Below, piece after piece: positions 1 through 10,966 of a stretch of 64,000 nucleotides of DNA. A program made the position numbers and the translations under genes. Positions within the stretch are counted from its first letter, which is position 1; each line of letters starts with the position of its first letter. The stretch comes from Tulasnella sp. 424 (taxonomy: Eukaryota; Basidiomycota; Agaricomycetes; Cantharellales; Tulasnellaceae). The notes beneath the pieces are model-generated. The model saw nothing but the letters and a program-made list of their open reading frames with translations, ran no database searches and was not told the origin of the DNA. Location: contig WSUB01000067.1 in NCBI GenBank assembly GCA_019633425.1, positions 1 to 64,000 of the forward strand, in the 5' to 3' direction.

Positions 1-1540
1 TGTATATTTCTTGCGCTTGGATGAACGACTCTTCGGCCTGGGTGTATTTGGATTGAAGACGGTAGAGGATTCCCAGGTCATCCAACGTGTCCGCTCGGCC
101 CGAATCTGAACCGATGCGAGTGTATATTTCTTGCGCTTGGATGAACAATTCTTCGGCCTGGGTGTATTTAGATTGACGACGGTAGACGATTCCCAGGACT
201 TTCAACGTGTCCGCACGGCCCGAATCTGAACCGATGCGAGTGTATATTTCTTGCGCTTGGATGAACGACTCTTCGGCCTGGGTGTATTTGGATTGAAGAC
301 GGTAGACGATTCCCAGACCGTCCAGCGTGTTCGCTCGGCCCTGGTCATCACCGATGCGAGTGTACATTTCTTGCGCTTGGATGAACGACTCTTCGGCCTG
401 GGTGTATTTGAATTGAAGACGGTAGACGATTCCCAGGCCATCCAACATGTTCGCTCGGCCCGAATCTGAACCGATGCGAGTGTATATTTCTTGTGCCTGG
501 ATGAACGACTCTTCGGCCTGGGTGTATTTGGATTGAAGACGATAGACGATTCCCAGGCTATTCAACGTGTTCCCTCGGCCCGAATCTGAACCAATGCGAG
601 TGTATATTTCTTGCGCTTGGATGAACGACTCTTCGGCCTGGGTGTATTTGGATTGAAGACGGTAGACGATTCCCAGACCGTCCAGCGTGTCCGCTCGGCC
701 CTGGTCATCACCGATGCGAGTGTACATTTCTTGCGCTTGGATGAACGACTCTTCGGCCTGGGTGTATTTGAATTGAAGACGGTAGACGAATCCCAGGCCA
801 TCCAACATGTTCGCTCGGCCCGAATCTGAACCGATGCGAGTGTATATTTCTTGTGCCTGGATGAACGACTCTTCGGCCTGGGTGTATTTGGATTGAAGAC
901 GATAGACGATTCCCAGGCTATTCAACGTGTTCCCTCGGCCCGAATCTGAACCAATGCGAGTGTATATTTCTTGCGCTTGGATGAACGACTCTTCGGCCTG
1001 GGTGTATTTGGATTGAAGACGGTAGACGATTCCCAGACCGTCCAGCGTGTTCGCTCGGCCCTGGTCATCACCGATGCGAGTGCATATTTCTTGCGCTTGG
1101 ATGAACGAGTCTTCGGCCTGGGTGTATTTGGATTGAAGACGGTAGACGACTCCCAGGCCATTCAACGCCTTCGCTCGACCCGAATCTGAACCGATGCGAG
1201 TGTATATTTCTTGCGCTTGGATGAACGACTCTTCGGCCTGGGTGTATCTGGATTGAAGACGGTAGAGGATTCCCAGGCCATCCAACGTGTGCGCTCGGCC
1301 CGAATCTGAACCGATGCGAGTGTATATTTCTTGCGCTTGGATGAACGAGTCTTCGGCCTGGGTGTATTTGGATTGAAGACGGTAGAGGATTCCCAGGCCT
1401 TTCAACGTCTTTGCTCGACCCAAATCTGAACCGATGCGAGTGTATATTTTTTGCGCTTGGATGAACGACTCTTCGGCCTGGGTGTATTTGGATTGACAAC
1501 GGTAGACGACTCCCAATTTTTTCAACGCCTTTGCAGTTAT
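1..1540 (-). repeat. 120-bp tandem repeat (TPR-coding), with a 360-bp higher-order unit
   Basis: About 12.8 head-to-tail copies of a 120-bp unit. Each encodes one 40-residue TPR in the minus-strand frame of the kinase gene. Between 241 and about 1320 the copies are arranged as a 360-bp three-unit period: 241-600 and 601-960 differ at only two positions by eye (the third-line T/C and GAT/GAA changes). The array continues past the left edge. Confidence 0.95.
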
Positions 1541-3180
1541 TCGTTGGCGGGCCGAGGACCTCGCGACAGACAGTGCTTGCTGAAACAACGAGGCAGCATT
1601 TTCATAGTTGTTCTGGTTGAGTTGCAGGGAACCCGACGCCATTAAAAGCTCGACCGGCGGGACTCCGGAACCCGAAGGCTTCCCACTTGATGGGGGAGTT
1701 GACGGCTGAAAGGAAATGCACGTTAATCATGTTGTCATCGAGATCAGTGGGGGACTCACGATCCGTTTTAGCTCAGTGCAGCACTGAGCAACGGTAGGTC
1801 TGGCCTTGGGATTGAACGCCCAACAATTCTTCATCAGACTGCAAAGTTTGACGATCTGCCCCAGTTGAGCATCTTCGCGAGCCGAAGGAACGTCTCCTTG
1901 GATCACCATCATTGTTATAGCGCCCGCTGACTCGAGTTCGGCGAATGGAAGTTTGTCTGTTATGACCTAGCAAGGACCAGTTGATGGGATTCAGCAACTA
2001 CAAGTCGAATCCCGAACACCTGTGGGTGAACCTACCTCCCAGCAGATCCAGCTGCCTGCCCAGATATCACTCGATAAACGGGGACGTCTCCCGTTCACAA
2101 CCTCAGGAGGCGCCCAGCGGAGGGAGAATGCCGGCCCTGTCAAGGTTAACTGGTTCCCAGTGGCACCGACGTGTATTTGCGGGCAATCTTGCTCCGTGGC
2201 CGGATCATTTCCTTGGACCTCTCGGCCAATCCCTTCGTCCATGGCCTCTTCTTCTGGCTCAGTGATAGCACGGGCTGATCCAAAGTCGGTAATGACTGCG
2301 CGATAGGACGAGCTGACTAGAATGTTGAACTAAGGCAACGTTCGGTGAGACAACAAGCCATAAACGAGGGTAGATCGACCAACTAACCGATTTAAGGTCG
2401 CCGTGGCAGATCGGTGGTTGGCGGGTATGTAGGTACTTGATACCCTCGAACGTATCCTTGATCTGGAATAAACACGCGGTTGGCTGTTCCTGGATCTCCT
2501 GCATCAACGAGTTTCGCTTACAAGTGAAACGCGTTCCGGAATTTCCCACTCTCCGGTGGCAAGGAATTCGCTAATGTTTCCATTCGGTTCCCAAGACATG
2601 ACTATCCAGGCCTTTCCGTTTTCGAGGTCTTCGACAAACCCGATCAATCGGACGATATTATCATGCGACAGCCCAGCCATCACCCCTACTTCATGGACAA
2701 ACTCCTAGGTGAAAATCGTAAGCGCTGTATAGCGAGCGATAGGTATTGTTCTTCCTACCCTGGAAACCTTTGGTTGTGTTCTCGCGTCGCCGAGTCGGAG
2801 CTTTTTCACCGCCACGGCCTCTTTGCGGCTCCATATGTGTCGTTTGAATGTCGCTTTGGCCACGTCGGCCTTGCCACCACTTCCACCGAATATCGCTGAA
2901 GGAAAGGTGATTGCGCTTGGCGAAATTCTGGAGCTCGAGAGACCATCCAGTCTGTCCCGCTGCGGTATTCTTGTCAGTGTCGGGAACACTTGAGAACGAT
3001 AGATATGTACAACTCACTCCAGACTGTTTCTTCGGTGCTGATGCTTCAGCGACTTCATGTACAGCGTCTTCGTGTCCACCTAGGACATGGCCTTGGTCGA
3101 TATTTTCAGTCGTCGTGGGGGTGTGAGACCCCGAAGTCGGGATCCGAACCCGGGGATTGCGAGCTGGCTCGAGGAACCTC
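1..3180 (-). CDS. TKL-like protein kinase fused to a tandem TPR array (partial, 3' end beyond window)
   Basis: Spliced minus-strand gene whose 3' end lies beyond base 1. Visible kinase elements in order: glycine loop FGGSGGKADVAKA, lysine in VAVKKL, alpha-C glutamate in EFVHEVGVM, catalytic HGDLK (about 2391-2405), DFG in ITDFGSARA, APE-equivalent WAPPEVV and the C-lobe motif CWAFNPKARPT. All catalytic residues are present, so it is probably active. The frame then crosses an intron (about 1728-1772) into a Ser/Pro linker and TPRs. The first TPR (LMASGSLQLNQNNYENAASL) is divergent; those after it are near-identical 40-residue units of the type LGIVYRLQSKYTQAEESF. The TPR frame is open to base 1. 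Kinase plus TPR suggests a receptor- or scaffold-like signalling protein, which is inference. The 5' exons upstream of about 2930 are unresolved. Confidence 0.8.
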
Positions 3181-4269
3181 AAGACACTTTTCCGCATTAA
3201 ACAAAGATTTGAGGTATTTCGTCTATTCGATCTTGTTGAGAGTCGAGCGGGCTGAGGAGGAGCAGTGAGAATAGAAGACGGAAGTATGACTCGTGGTGTA
3301 CGGACGAGCGCGGTGGAACCGCCTCGAGTCCGTTGTGTACGAGGACCCCGGAAAGCTGTGTCAGAGGTTGTGGAGTCCAACGTAGGGCGGAAATCACCCG
3401 ATTTTGGGTGACAGGTTGGATCCAAAAGTCAGGACGGAAGGACTCTCGCGTAGGAAGGTCAGATGGGCGGGTAGGGCGGTTGCCCACTGGGTTGGGGCAA
3501 GGTTAGATCTCCAGAAGTACGGCAGGGCTACCCGGTATACCCCTGATACCGTCCATCTCTGACTTGCCTCGCCGCTTTCACACATAATTCACCAGTTCCA
3601 ATCAGCGTGTTGGTCCCTAGCTACAACAGTGAGTTGATATCGAGTGCTTTTTCGAGGTACCGATTGAAATCACGTGCCAAAGGGTTGTTGGAGTTTGTTC
3701 GCAAATCGCAGGGCAGGGTCGGCCAGGAAGATCCCCAATACTTTCTCATCTGATCCAAAGTAAACGTATTTTTGAGTCATGCAAATACAGTACTATCGGA
3801 ATGAGTGTACACGAGACACATTTGATCAAAGTAGAACGCTATTACATAAGCTGGAAGTACGGAACCAACCCCCGGTGCTGAGATAAGCGTAACCCGTGAG
3901 ATTGCCGCGACCATGACAGAAAGTGGTGTCCCTCTCCCCGCATGCACTGCATAGGCGTGCTGCCGGCTTGATTGTCTGGTCGCTGCCGTGAACATCCCTA
4001 TCTACTGTTAGTATATACCCTGTATAATACGATCCCAGTGCTATAGAATAGCTATTCTAGTATAAATTACCCTTCCAGACAAATTTTCAACGGCCTCTTG
4101 ACCGTGAGAAGTCGTAATTCTGTCTGCCGATGGAAATGCTCTGTTCTTTAGTCGATCGACGACTCATTCTAACCTCCAGTCGAGCAATCCCTCCACCCCC
4201 CACAGCTTTAAGGGCTTATAATTCTTTCCTATTTCAAGTGTATAACAAGGGTCCTGCTTTGATTTCGAC
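3181..4269. other. Intergenic: 5' region of kinase-TPR and promoter of NAC beta
   Basis: No convincing gene. It probably holds the unresolved first exon(s) and promoter of the minus-strand kinase and the divergent NAC beta promoter. An AT-rich stretch (TTATAATTC) lies about 50 bases before the NAC start. Confidence 0.4.
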
Positions 4270-5296
4270 ATGCCTCTGGACCCCGCAAAGTTGGCCAAGC
4301 TCAAGGCTCAGAATGTTTCTCGGTTAGGTGGGTGATGGAGAGTCCTTAACCAGACAACAAACCCCACTTGCTTGGAACACGCGTAGAGGGCTAGTGGACG
4401 AGACGTTAGATATCGCGTGCTCTTTGCCGTCGTCGTGCGCTCGTAACGCGAGTCACCAGCACTGGCGGTATATCCTTAATTAGGCAGTGGGGTAATAACC
4501 CAAGCAGAATGCAATACTAATCGATTTCCTCTTCACTTCTTGGGTACATAACAACTACGGTCATCGGAAACAACTCGAAATACGCAACGCTCTCTCTGTG
4601 TCGACGGAATGGGATGATCAGGTGGAAAGGGCACACCTCGACGGAAGGTCATCAAGAAGGCGGCGGTCACCGGTGCGGGCAACGACCAAAAGCTACAAGG
4701 AGCTCTCAAGAAGCTTAACTTGCAACCGATCACCGCCGTGGAGGAGGTGAACATGTTCCAAGATGATGGCAATGTGTTGCACTTCCAGGCTCCCAAGGGT
4801 ATGCACTTTACGGCTTCTAGGGTGGTCAAGTGATTTCATGCTTAATTTCGCAATCTTGCTTCTCTCTTCGCATACAGTCCACGCTGCTCTTACATCCAAC
4901 ACCATCGCCGTGTACGGTGCAGGTCAAGTAAAAGAGCTCACCGACCTCGTCCCTGGCATCCTGGGCCAACTTGGACCCGACTCGCTCGCATCGCTACGAA
5001 AACTCGCAGCTCAGTACCAGAGCCAGACCGCTGCTGCTGCCGCCGCGGCCGCCGCTGCAGCAGGGGCTAACGGTGCAGGTGATGGAGAGCCCAAGGCCGA
5101 CGGTGAGGAGGACGATGATGATGTACCGGACCTGGTGGAGACCTTCGAGCCTGGGGATGATGCTCCAAAGCCGGAAGAGGCCGCTGCTGAGGGCAAAGAG
5201 GAGGAGAAGGAGGAGAAGGAGGAGGAGAAGAAGGAAGAGGAGAAGAAGGAAGAGGAGAAGAAGGAAGAGGGAAAGGATCTCGATGACTTGAACTAA
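4270..5296 (+). CDS. EGD1: Nascent polypeptide-associated complex subunit beta (BTF3/EGD1)
   Basis: Three exons: 4270-4327, 4622-4798, 4878-5296, giving 217 aa. NAC beta pairs with NAC alpha at the ribosomal exit tunnel and shields nascent chains. The N-terminus [12 protein letters not shown], the GGKGTPRRK element followed by the basic ribosome-binding stretch RRKVIKK, and the NAC fold ([44 protein letters not shown]) are diagnostic. The conserved tail [10 protein letters not shown] is present. It is followed by an unusual extension, and an 11-Ala run comes before it. The first intron (294 nt) is long for this genome. Intron 2 is open in the frame of exon 3, so the start near 4763 seen in an unspliced reading is not the gene start. 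Confidence 0.95.
5190..5272 (+). repeat. Glu/Lys-rich low-complexity tail (GAG/GAA/AAG triplets)
   Basis: Purine-only triplet repeat encoding alternating EEEK/KEEE blocks at the C-terminus of NAC beta, after the conserved VETFE motif. Family members normally end soon after that motif, so this is a lineage-specific acidic/basic extension. Confidence 0.85.
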
Positions 5297-5925
5297 GACT
5301 TGGTTCAACATCCTTTTGGTTCTTGGTGGTCCCAGTGGGTTTTCCAAAGCTCCACCGGCAAGCGCGTCTCCCCGCTCCCCGTCTCCTGGTCCCATTCTGT
5401 GCCGCCGCCCGCCGCTACTCGTCGTCTAATTTTTTTTGTAGTTTTTTGTCTTGTGTCATCACGACCAAAAAAAATCCTTTGATTTGCGTTTGTGAACTTG
5501 GGGAAAGTGGAGGTCATTCGCCAGCGTCGGATGTCCGAGTGGAGGGTTGAGCGCTATCTTATCTGGTGGGTTAGCCTAAAAGGGGACGTTGGAGCTCCGC
5601 GGTGTGGTGTGGTCACGACCATGGCAGCGTTCGATGGTTGTCGGGATTGAGAGGTGGGCAGATGATGCGCGGGACCCCCGGAGCTAGCTTGAGGAGATTT
5701 ACCTCAGGGGTTGGGATGTCGTTGGGACTGGAGTTAAGGCAGTCCGTTGCGGGAGTCCGTCAAATTCACGTGTCCCCCCTCCACTCACTTTCAGTACCCG
5801 GTCGTCTGCATTCATTTCTTCAACACCTATTTAACGTCCTGTTTGCATCAACTGCCAGATTCATCATCTTTTCTCTCCATCTCCCTTTTCTCCTCGTCCT
5901 CAAATCAAAAAGTTACGCATCAACG
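5297..5925. other. Intergenic: NAC beta 3' UTR and malate synthase promoter/leader
   Basis: No gene recognised. From about 5770 to the start codon the plus strand is C/T-rich, typical of the leader of a well-expressed fungal gene. A CACGTG palindrome lies near 5767; its role is unknown. Confidence 0.5.
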
Positions 5926-8092
5926 ATGACCCAAGTCCCAGAAGGTGTCCAAGTTCTCGGTAAGTGAGAGTGCATCGCGACTGCCGAAATCAGTCCGGGC
6001 TTAAACAAACTTTTTTGCCTCTCTCCACCATCTCTACCTCTCGTACACCCACCAACGCTACAGGCAAAGTGCAGGGTGAGTAGTCTTCAGGTCAACGTAC
6101 TCGTGCCACAGTCTTCGTCTAACTGGGTCTCATCGTTGTGGACGTCTAGGTGCCCAACAAGAAATCATCACCCCAGAGGCCCTCAAGTTCCTCGCTGCTT
6201 TACATCGAACCTTCAACGCAACCCGTCTATCTGTACGTCTTATTGCATTCATTTCTTAGTCAAAAAAAGACGTATACGGATCTGAACTGACGAGTTTCCT
6301 TATCTTTTGCGACGGGATGACGTCTTTAGCTGCTCGATGCGCGTCACGCCGTCCAAAGACGACTTGATAGCGGAAGTCAACTTGGCTTCCTCCCTGAAAC
6401 CGAACACATCCGCAACGACCCATCGTGGACATGTGCTCCCCCCGCACCGGGTCTCGAAGACCGTCGAGTGGAGATCACGGGCCCCACGGACCGCAAGATG
6501 GTCGTCAACGCCCTCAACTCGGGCGCCAAGACTTTCATGGCTGACTTTGAGGTTCGTTCGAGCTTCGTTCTGTTGCATTAGCCAACTAAATTGAATCTTT
6601 GTCGGCGACGCAGGACTCCAACTGTCCAACATGGGCCAACATGGTCAACGGTCAAGTAAACCTTCGCGACGCCGTCCGCCACCAGATCGACTTTGAGCTC
6701 AAGGGCAAGCAGTACAAGCTTGTTGAGAAGCCCGCTACGTTGATCGTCCGGTAAGACCTTGGATATCCTTCCTTAAAGGACTTGGATACTAACTGCGGTC
6801 TTATTGGTTAGCCCCCGCGGATGGCACCTCGACGAACCTCGCGTCCTGGTCGACAACCAACCCATGTCCGGCTCTATCTTCGACTTTGCCCTCTTCTTCT
6901 TCCACAACGCCGCTTACCTCCTCGCCAACGGCCGCGGCCCATACTTCTACCTCCCCAAAATGGAACACCACCTCGAAGCCCGCCTGTGGTCCGACATCTT
7001 CTACTTCAGCCAGTCCTACTGCGGCATCCCCACGGGAAGCATCCGCGCGACCGTCCTGATCGAGACGCTGCCAGCTGCGTTCCAGATGGACGAGATCCTG
7101 TGGGAGTTGAGGGCCCATTCGAGCGGGTTGAACTGCGGTCGTTGGGATTACATCTTCAGCTTCATCAAGAGGAGGCGAGAGGACAGGAACGCGGTCCTTC
7201 CCGATCGCAAGGACGTGACGATGGAAGTCGGCTTCATGGAGTCGTACGTCAAGCTGTTGATCAAGACTTGCCATAGGTAGGTTGCGGGCCGGTTTTTTAT
7301 AAGTCGAAAGGACTCTGACGATAATCCGCCCCCCCTACTTTATCTAGGCGTAAAGTCGCTGCCATGGGAGGCATGTCCGCTCAAATCCCCATCAAGAACG
7401 ACGAAAAAGCCAACGAAGCCGCCATGGCCAAAGTCCGCGCCGACAAGCTCCGCGAAGTCACCGCCGGCCACGACGGAACGTGGATCGCGCACCCATTGAT
7501 CCGCAAAATCGCCATGGACATTTTCGACGAGCACATGCACGGACCCAATCAGTATCACGTCCGTCGCGAGGAGGTCGAGGTCAGGGCCGCGGATTTGTTG
7601 AACCCCACGATTCGCGGTGGCAAGATCACGGAGGAAGGTGTGAGGGGCAACGTCGAGGCTGCGCTTTCGTATTGCGCTGCGTGGTTGTCTGGGAATGGTT
7701 GTGTGCCGATTAATCATTTGATGGAGGATGCTGCGACCGCTGAGATTGCGAGGATGCAGTTGTGGCAGTGGGTGTACCACGGTGCTTCTTTGGTTAGTCC
7801 CCTCCCTTTCCCCCACTCTAATTCGAAGTTCATAAAGCTGATCCTTTATACATCTTTGCAGGACACCGGCAAGACCATCACTCCCGAGTACATCGACGCG
7901 TTTATCAAGTCCACTGCACCCGGTATCACCAAGACCATCGCGGGTGTCAACAACGAGCACGTCGAGATCGCCTCGCGCTACCTCAGCGAACAAGTCAGGA
8001 AGGAACGTGCCAGCGAGTTCCTCACCGTGGATCTCATGGGCTACCTCGAAGGCGGAGATGGTGGTTTCGTAAGCAGGAGGAGCATGCTGTGA
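5926..8092 (+). CDS. Malate synthase (glyoxylate cycle)
   Basis: Condenses glyoxylate and acetyl-CoA to malate, needed for growth on C2 compounds and fatty acids. Eight exons: 5926-5959, 6064-6075 (12 nt), 6150-6232, 6330-6551, 6614-6750, 6812-7276, 7348-7792, 7862-8092; 542 aa, normal for the fungal enzyme. Hallmarks are [34 protein letters not shown], the family signature [14 protein letters not shown] (around residue 265) and [20 protein letters not shown]. The C-terminus is SRRSML, a non-canonical version of the SKL-type peroxisomal signal. The last exon was duplicated downstream. The 3' end converges with the minus-strand kinase ending at 8269. Confidence 0.96.
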
Positions 8093-10609
8093 CCGGTGAT
8101 GGTATTCGTTTCTCGTCTCGTCTCTTGTATCGCGCTCTTCGACACCCACCCACCCTGCATTTTCGCGCTCTGCGCCAGTCAAGTCTGTGTATTTCTATGT
8201 ATCGTCTCCTTTCGAGTAGCAATTATAAAAATTCCATCTATAACTTTTCGAGATTTGATGGTGAGGGTCTACAACGACCATGAGTCTCCCCTTCTTCTCG
8301 GAGAAGACACAAGGCTCCGACGATCTTCAGGAGTTGGGGGATCCGTCTTGGAAGAAGGTTGTACGAATACAGCCTCGAGCCATTTTTTCTTTGTGGTAGG
8401 GGACGCAACCGCGTACTATAAAGGTCGTGCGCAGCCAGTCAGAGTCAGCTCGTAATGGTCTTTAGTGGTTAAAAAAGAGGGAAACATACGATGTTATTCC
8501 TAGCCAACGTCTCCCAAAGGTCCTGGAAGTGGATAGGCCCGGTATCCTTTGTATGATCGTACGGATCGAGTAGATCGAATTGCGAGTCAACCTCCACGGC
8601 GAAGACGGGCCGGGTTCCAGAGGGAAAGAGCGAGGAGACTCCGTCTTCAGGTATGAGCTTGTAGTCCGCTGGGCGGATGTTCAGCACAGTCGGCCATGCG
8701 ACGTTGATGCTGTTGAGGGGAGAGACGGTTAGCCGTGTTTGGTTAAGAAAGCTTTTTTTCAATGGCTGCGCGCGACTCACTGAAGATTGCTGATGGAACA
8801 CCGTACGAGGGTGTGGATCTGGCATTCCCTTGGTTGCTGGAGAGCGTCGAATTGGGTGAACGTCAGAACGCCGCGAATGGCCCCGGGCTGAGGGTCGGGC
8901 GACGCGGGAAGAGAAATGGACTAGCAGGTGTAGTGAGTTAGCTAACGGGCTAATTTGGGTTTAAATGACTGTTAGACTACGTACTTCGGACGATGGCAAT
9001 GAGGAACTTCCACCGAGCCTGGGGGTTGTGTCTGCGCTCGACCAGGCTGACCTAAGCTGTCCCGAAGCTTGATTAAGGGGGAGAATTATATCCCGAGCGC
9101 TGGGTCGGAGCTCCGGGTTCAACTGCCAACATTGACCGAGGATCCATCGCAGCGACTCAAAGGGCAGTGGATCCAAGGTCTCCACCTTAGCGGGTGGCAC
9201 CCCTTTGGAAATGGTAATATACACCAGAGACGGATTGATACACCAAGCATATGGCACTTTCTGGAAGAAAATCTGCAAGAAGGAAGTTCACGGGACGAGT
9301 TCAGAAGGGGTTGGCGAAACCGTTTCGATCGAACTTGCCTCGAGCAGCACGCAACCGTACGCCCAAATATCACTCTTGAGGCTTTTTCTAGGGGGGTCTT
9401 CCATTACCAGCTCGTAGCTGTTATAACGAACGGATCCCTTGAAGGTATCGGTCGTTGTAAGCCCGCTAGGCGACTCTGGATCGTCCAACGCTTTTGCCAC
9501 ACCTGTCATGCCAACTCGAGGTCAGCCGACCTCTGCAAGCGATAAGCCAAACAGTCAAAAGATCTCACCAAAGTCACAAATCACTGCACGAAGCTCTTCA
9601 TTGACTAGTATGTTTCCCTTCAGACAAAATATAGACTGAGGTTAGTACGGGGGAACCAAGTTACCTGACGGCGGGGACGCTCTCACCGTTTTAATATCCC
9701 CGTGGCATATCGGAGGCTTAAGAGTGTGAAGGTAGTCGAGCCCGCTGGCCACATCCAAGGCCTGGAAATTCCAAGTGAGCTTTTGCAGCGCACCTCCAGG
9801 CGGAGTCTGAAACTGACCAGATCGACACACTTTGCTAGGTCAGGATTCTTGTCATGTATAAACCCCTTGATGTGCCCGAGTTCGATGAAAGGCGATATAA
9901 GCCGAGCTTCGGTCTTGTCTTCGCTGAGATAAAATCCAAAGAGGTAGAGGATGTTCGGATGCTCGAGACTCTGCCAGACTTTCAGCTCTCGAGCAAGCGA
10001 CTTGAGCGAAAATGGTCAGTCATGCAAGCTCGCGCGTCCCTTAATCGAATACACTCCTTACAAACGCGACTAAAGAGCGATTATGATGATTTCCACGGGG
10101 GCGGAGGGTTTTCACCGCGACCAGGAAGTCCGAGCCCGTGGCTGGGTCCATCACCCCATGAAGTTTAGCGACCGTCACAGTTCCATAACCCCCAGTAATA
10201 GGACGGCAAGCAACCGACACAAGTCGGTTGGGATGGATCCATAGATGGTTTAACTCTGCCAAAATCGATTCCTAAAATGGAAACCACAAACGTTTCACTT
10301 CTGGCGCTAATCCGAGCTGGTCGCCATCGCTCACCAAGAGTTTGTAGTTTAGATCAGCTTTGGGCATCACAGAAAGAGAAATAAGTAGGAAGGTAGGTTG
10401 ATGTGGCAGAAGAGGGAGTGAAAAGCTGGAAGCCGACCCCAATTTGCATTAAGGGTGTTTGCTCGTGTGACACTCAACTGTCAGTTGCCGTGCGGGGCTT
10501 GGCCGGCCCCACTCGGTGGCTGCAACTCAGCCAGCCACACATCTAGTTCATGATGTAGTTTGTAGGAAGTGCACAAAGGATCTCGTTGCAATTTAGATTG
10601 AGCTAATCA
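7862..10609. repeat. Segmental tandem duplication, copy 1
   Basis: Runs from the last malate synthase exon through the whole kinase copy 1 and its promoter to AGATTGAGCTAATCAT. It is colinear with 10611-13366. The junction is at about 10609/10611, where the promoter end of copy 1 abuts a second copy of the malate synthase last exon. Confidence 0.9.
8269..10367 (-). CDS. TKL-like protein kinase with C-terminal MED25 ACID-like domain (copy 1)
   Basis: Start MPKADLNYKLL (ATG at 10367), intron, then the N-lobe with glycine loop GGYGTVTVAKL and lysine in FLVAVKTL. Further elements are SLARELKVWQSLEHPNI, YLHTLKPPICHGDIK (catalytic loop about 9690-9704), AVICDFG, SDIWAYGCVLLE, and CWQLNPELRPSARDI. 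Catalytic residues are intact. After a Ser-rich linker come GVLTFTQFD, VAWPTVLNIRP, LWETLARNNI, and, past a GTATGT intron, YAVASPTTKKKWLEAVFVQ, ending DSWSL at 8269. This tail matches the MED25 C-terminal region in layout and in two intron positions and phases (phase 2 four residues before WP; phase 0 after LARNNI). The intron after CVLLE has a GC donor. A signalling kinase with a transcription-coactivator-type binding module is inferred; substrate unknown. Confidence 0.82.
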
Positions 10610-10610
10610 T

Positions 10611-10811
10611 GACAGGTAAAAGACCATCAATCCCGAGTACATCGACACGTCTATCATCACCAAGACCATCACAGGCATCAACAACGAACACGTCGAGATT
10701 GCCTCGTGCTACCTCAGAAAGGAACGTGCCAGCAAGCTCCTCACCGTGGATCTCGTGGGCTACCTCGAAGGCGGAAATGGTGATTTCGTAAGCAGGAGGA
10801 GCATGCTGTGA
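10611..10811 (+). pseudogene. Malate synthase last-exon fragment (duplication remnant)
   Basis: Aligns with 7862-8092 up to and including the stop codon and the bases after it. It lacks the upstream seven exons, lost about 18 nt (opposite KSTAPG) and 12 nt (opposite the SEQVR segment), and its frame starts at a damaged GACAGGTAAAAG. It cannot make an enzyme. It marks the left breakpoint of the duplication. Confidence 0.92.
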
Positions 10812-10966
10812 GCGGTGATGGAACTCGTTTCTCGCCTCGTCCTTGTATCGCGCTCTTCGACACCCACCCTGCATTTTGCGTTTCGCAACAGTCAAGCCTA
10901 TGTATTTCTATGTATCGTCTCCTTCCGAGTAGCAGTTACAAAGATAGATTTGGTGATAGTCGGGGC

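Noticed and set aside
202..1499. Several 60-143-aa frames on both strands in the first 1.5 kb
   Set aside because: They are other-frame readings of the 120-bp TPR repeat. The real frame has no stop before base 1 and shows clear TPR residues.
1..1540. CRISPR-like or satellite repeat
   Set aside because: The unit is 120 bp with no spacers, keeps one open frame and codes for TPRs joined in frame to a kinase.
4971..5395. Arg-rich plus-strand and Leu-rich minus-strand frames over the NAC beta tail
   Set aside because: Shadows of the purine triplet repeat; the NAC frame has family motifs.
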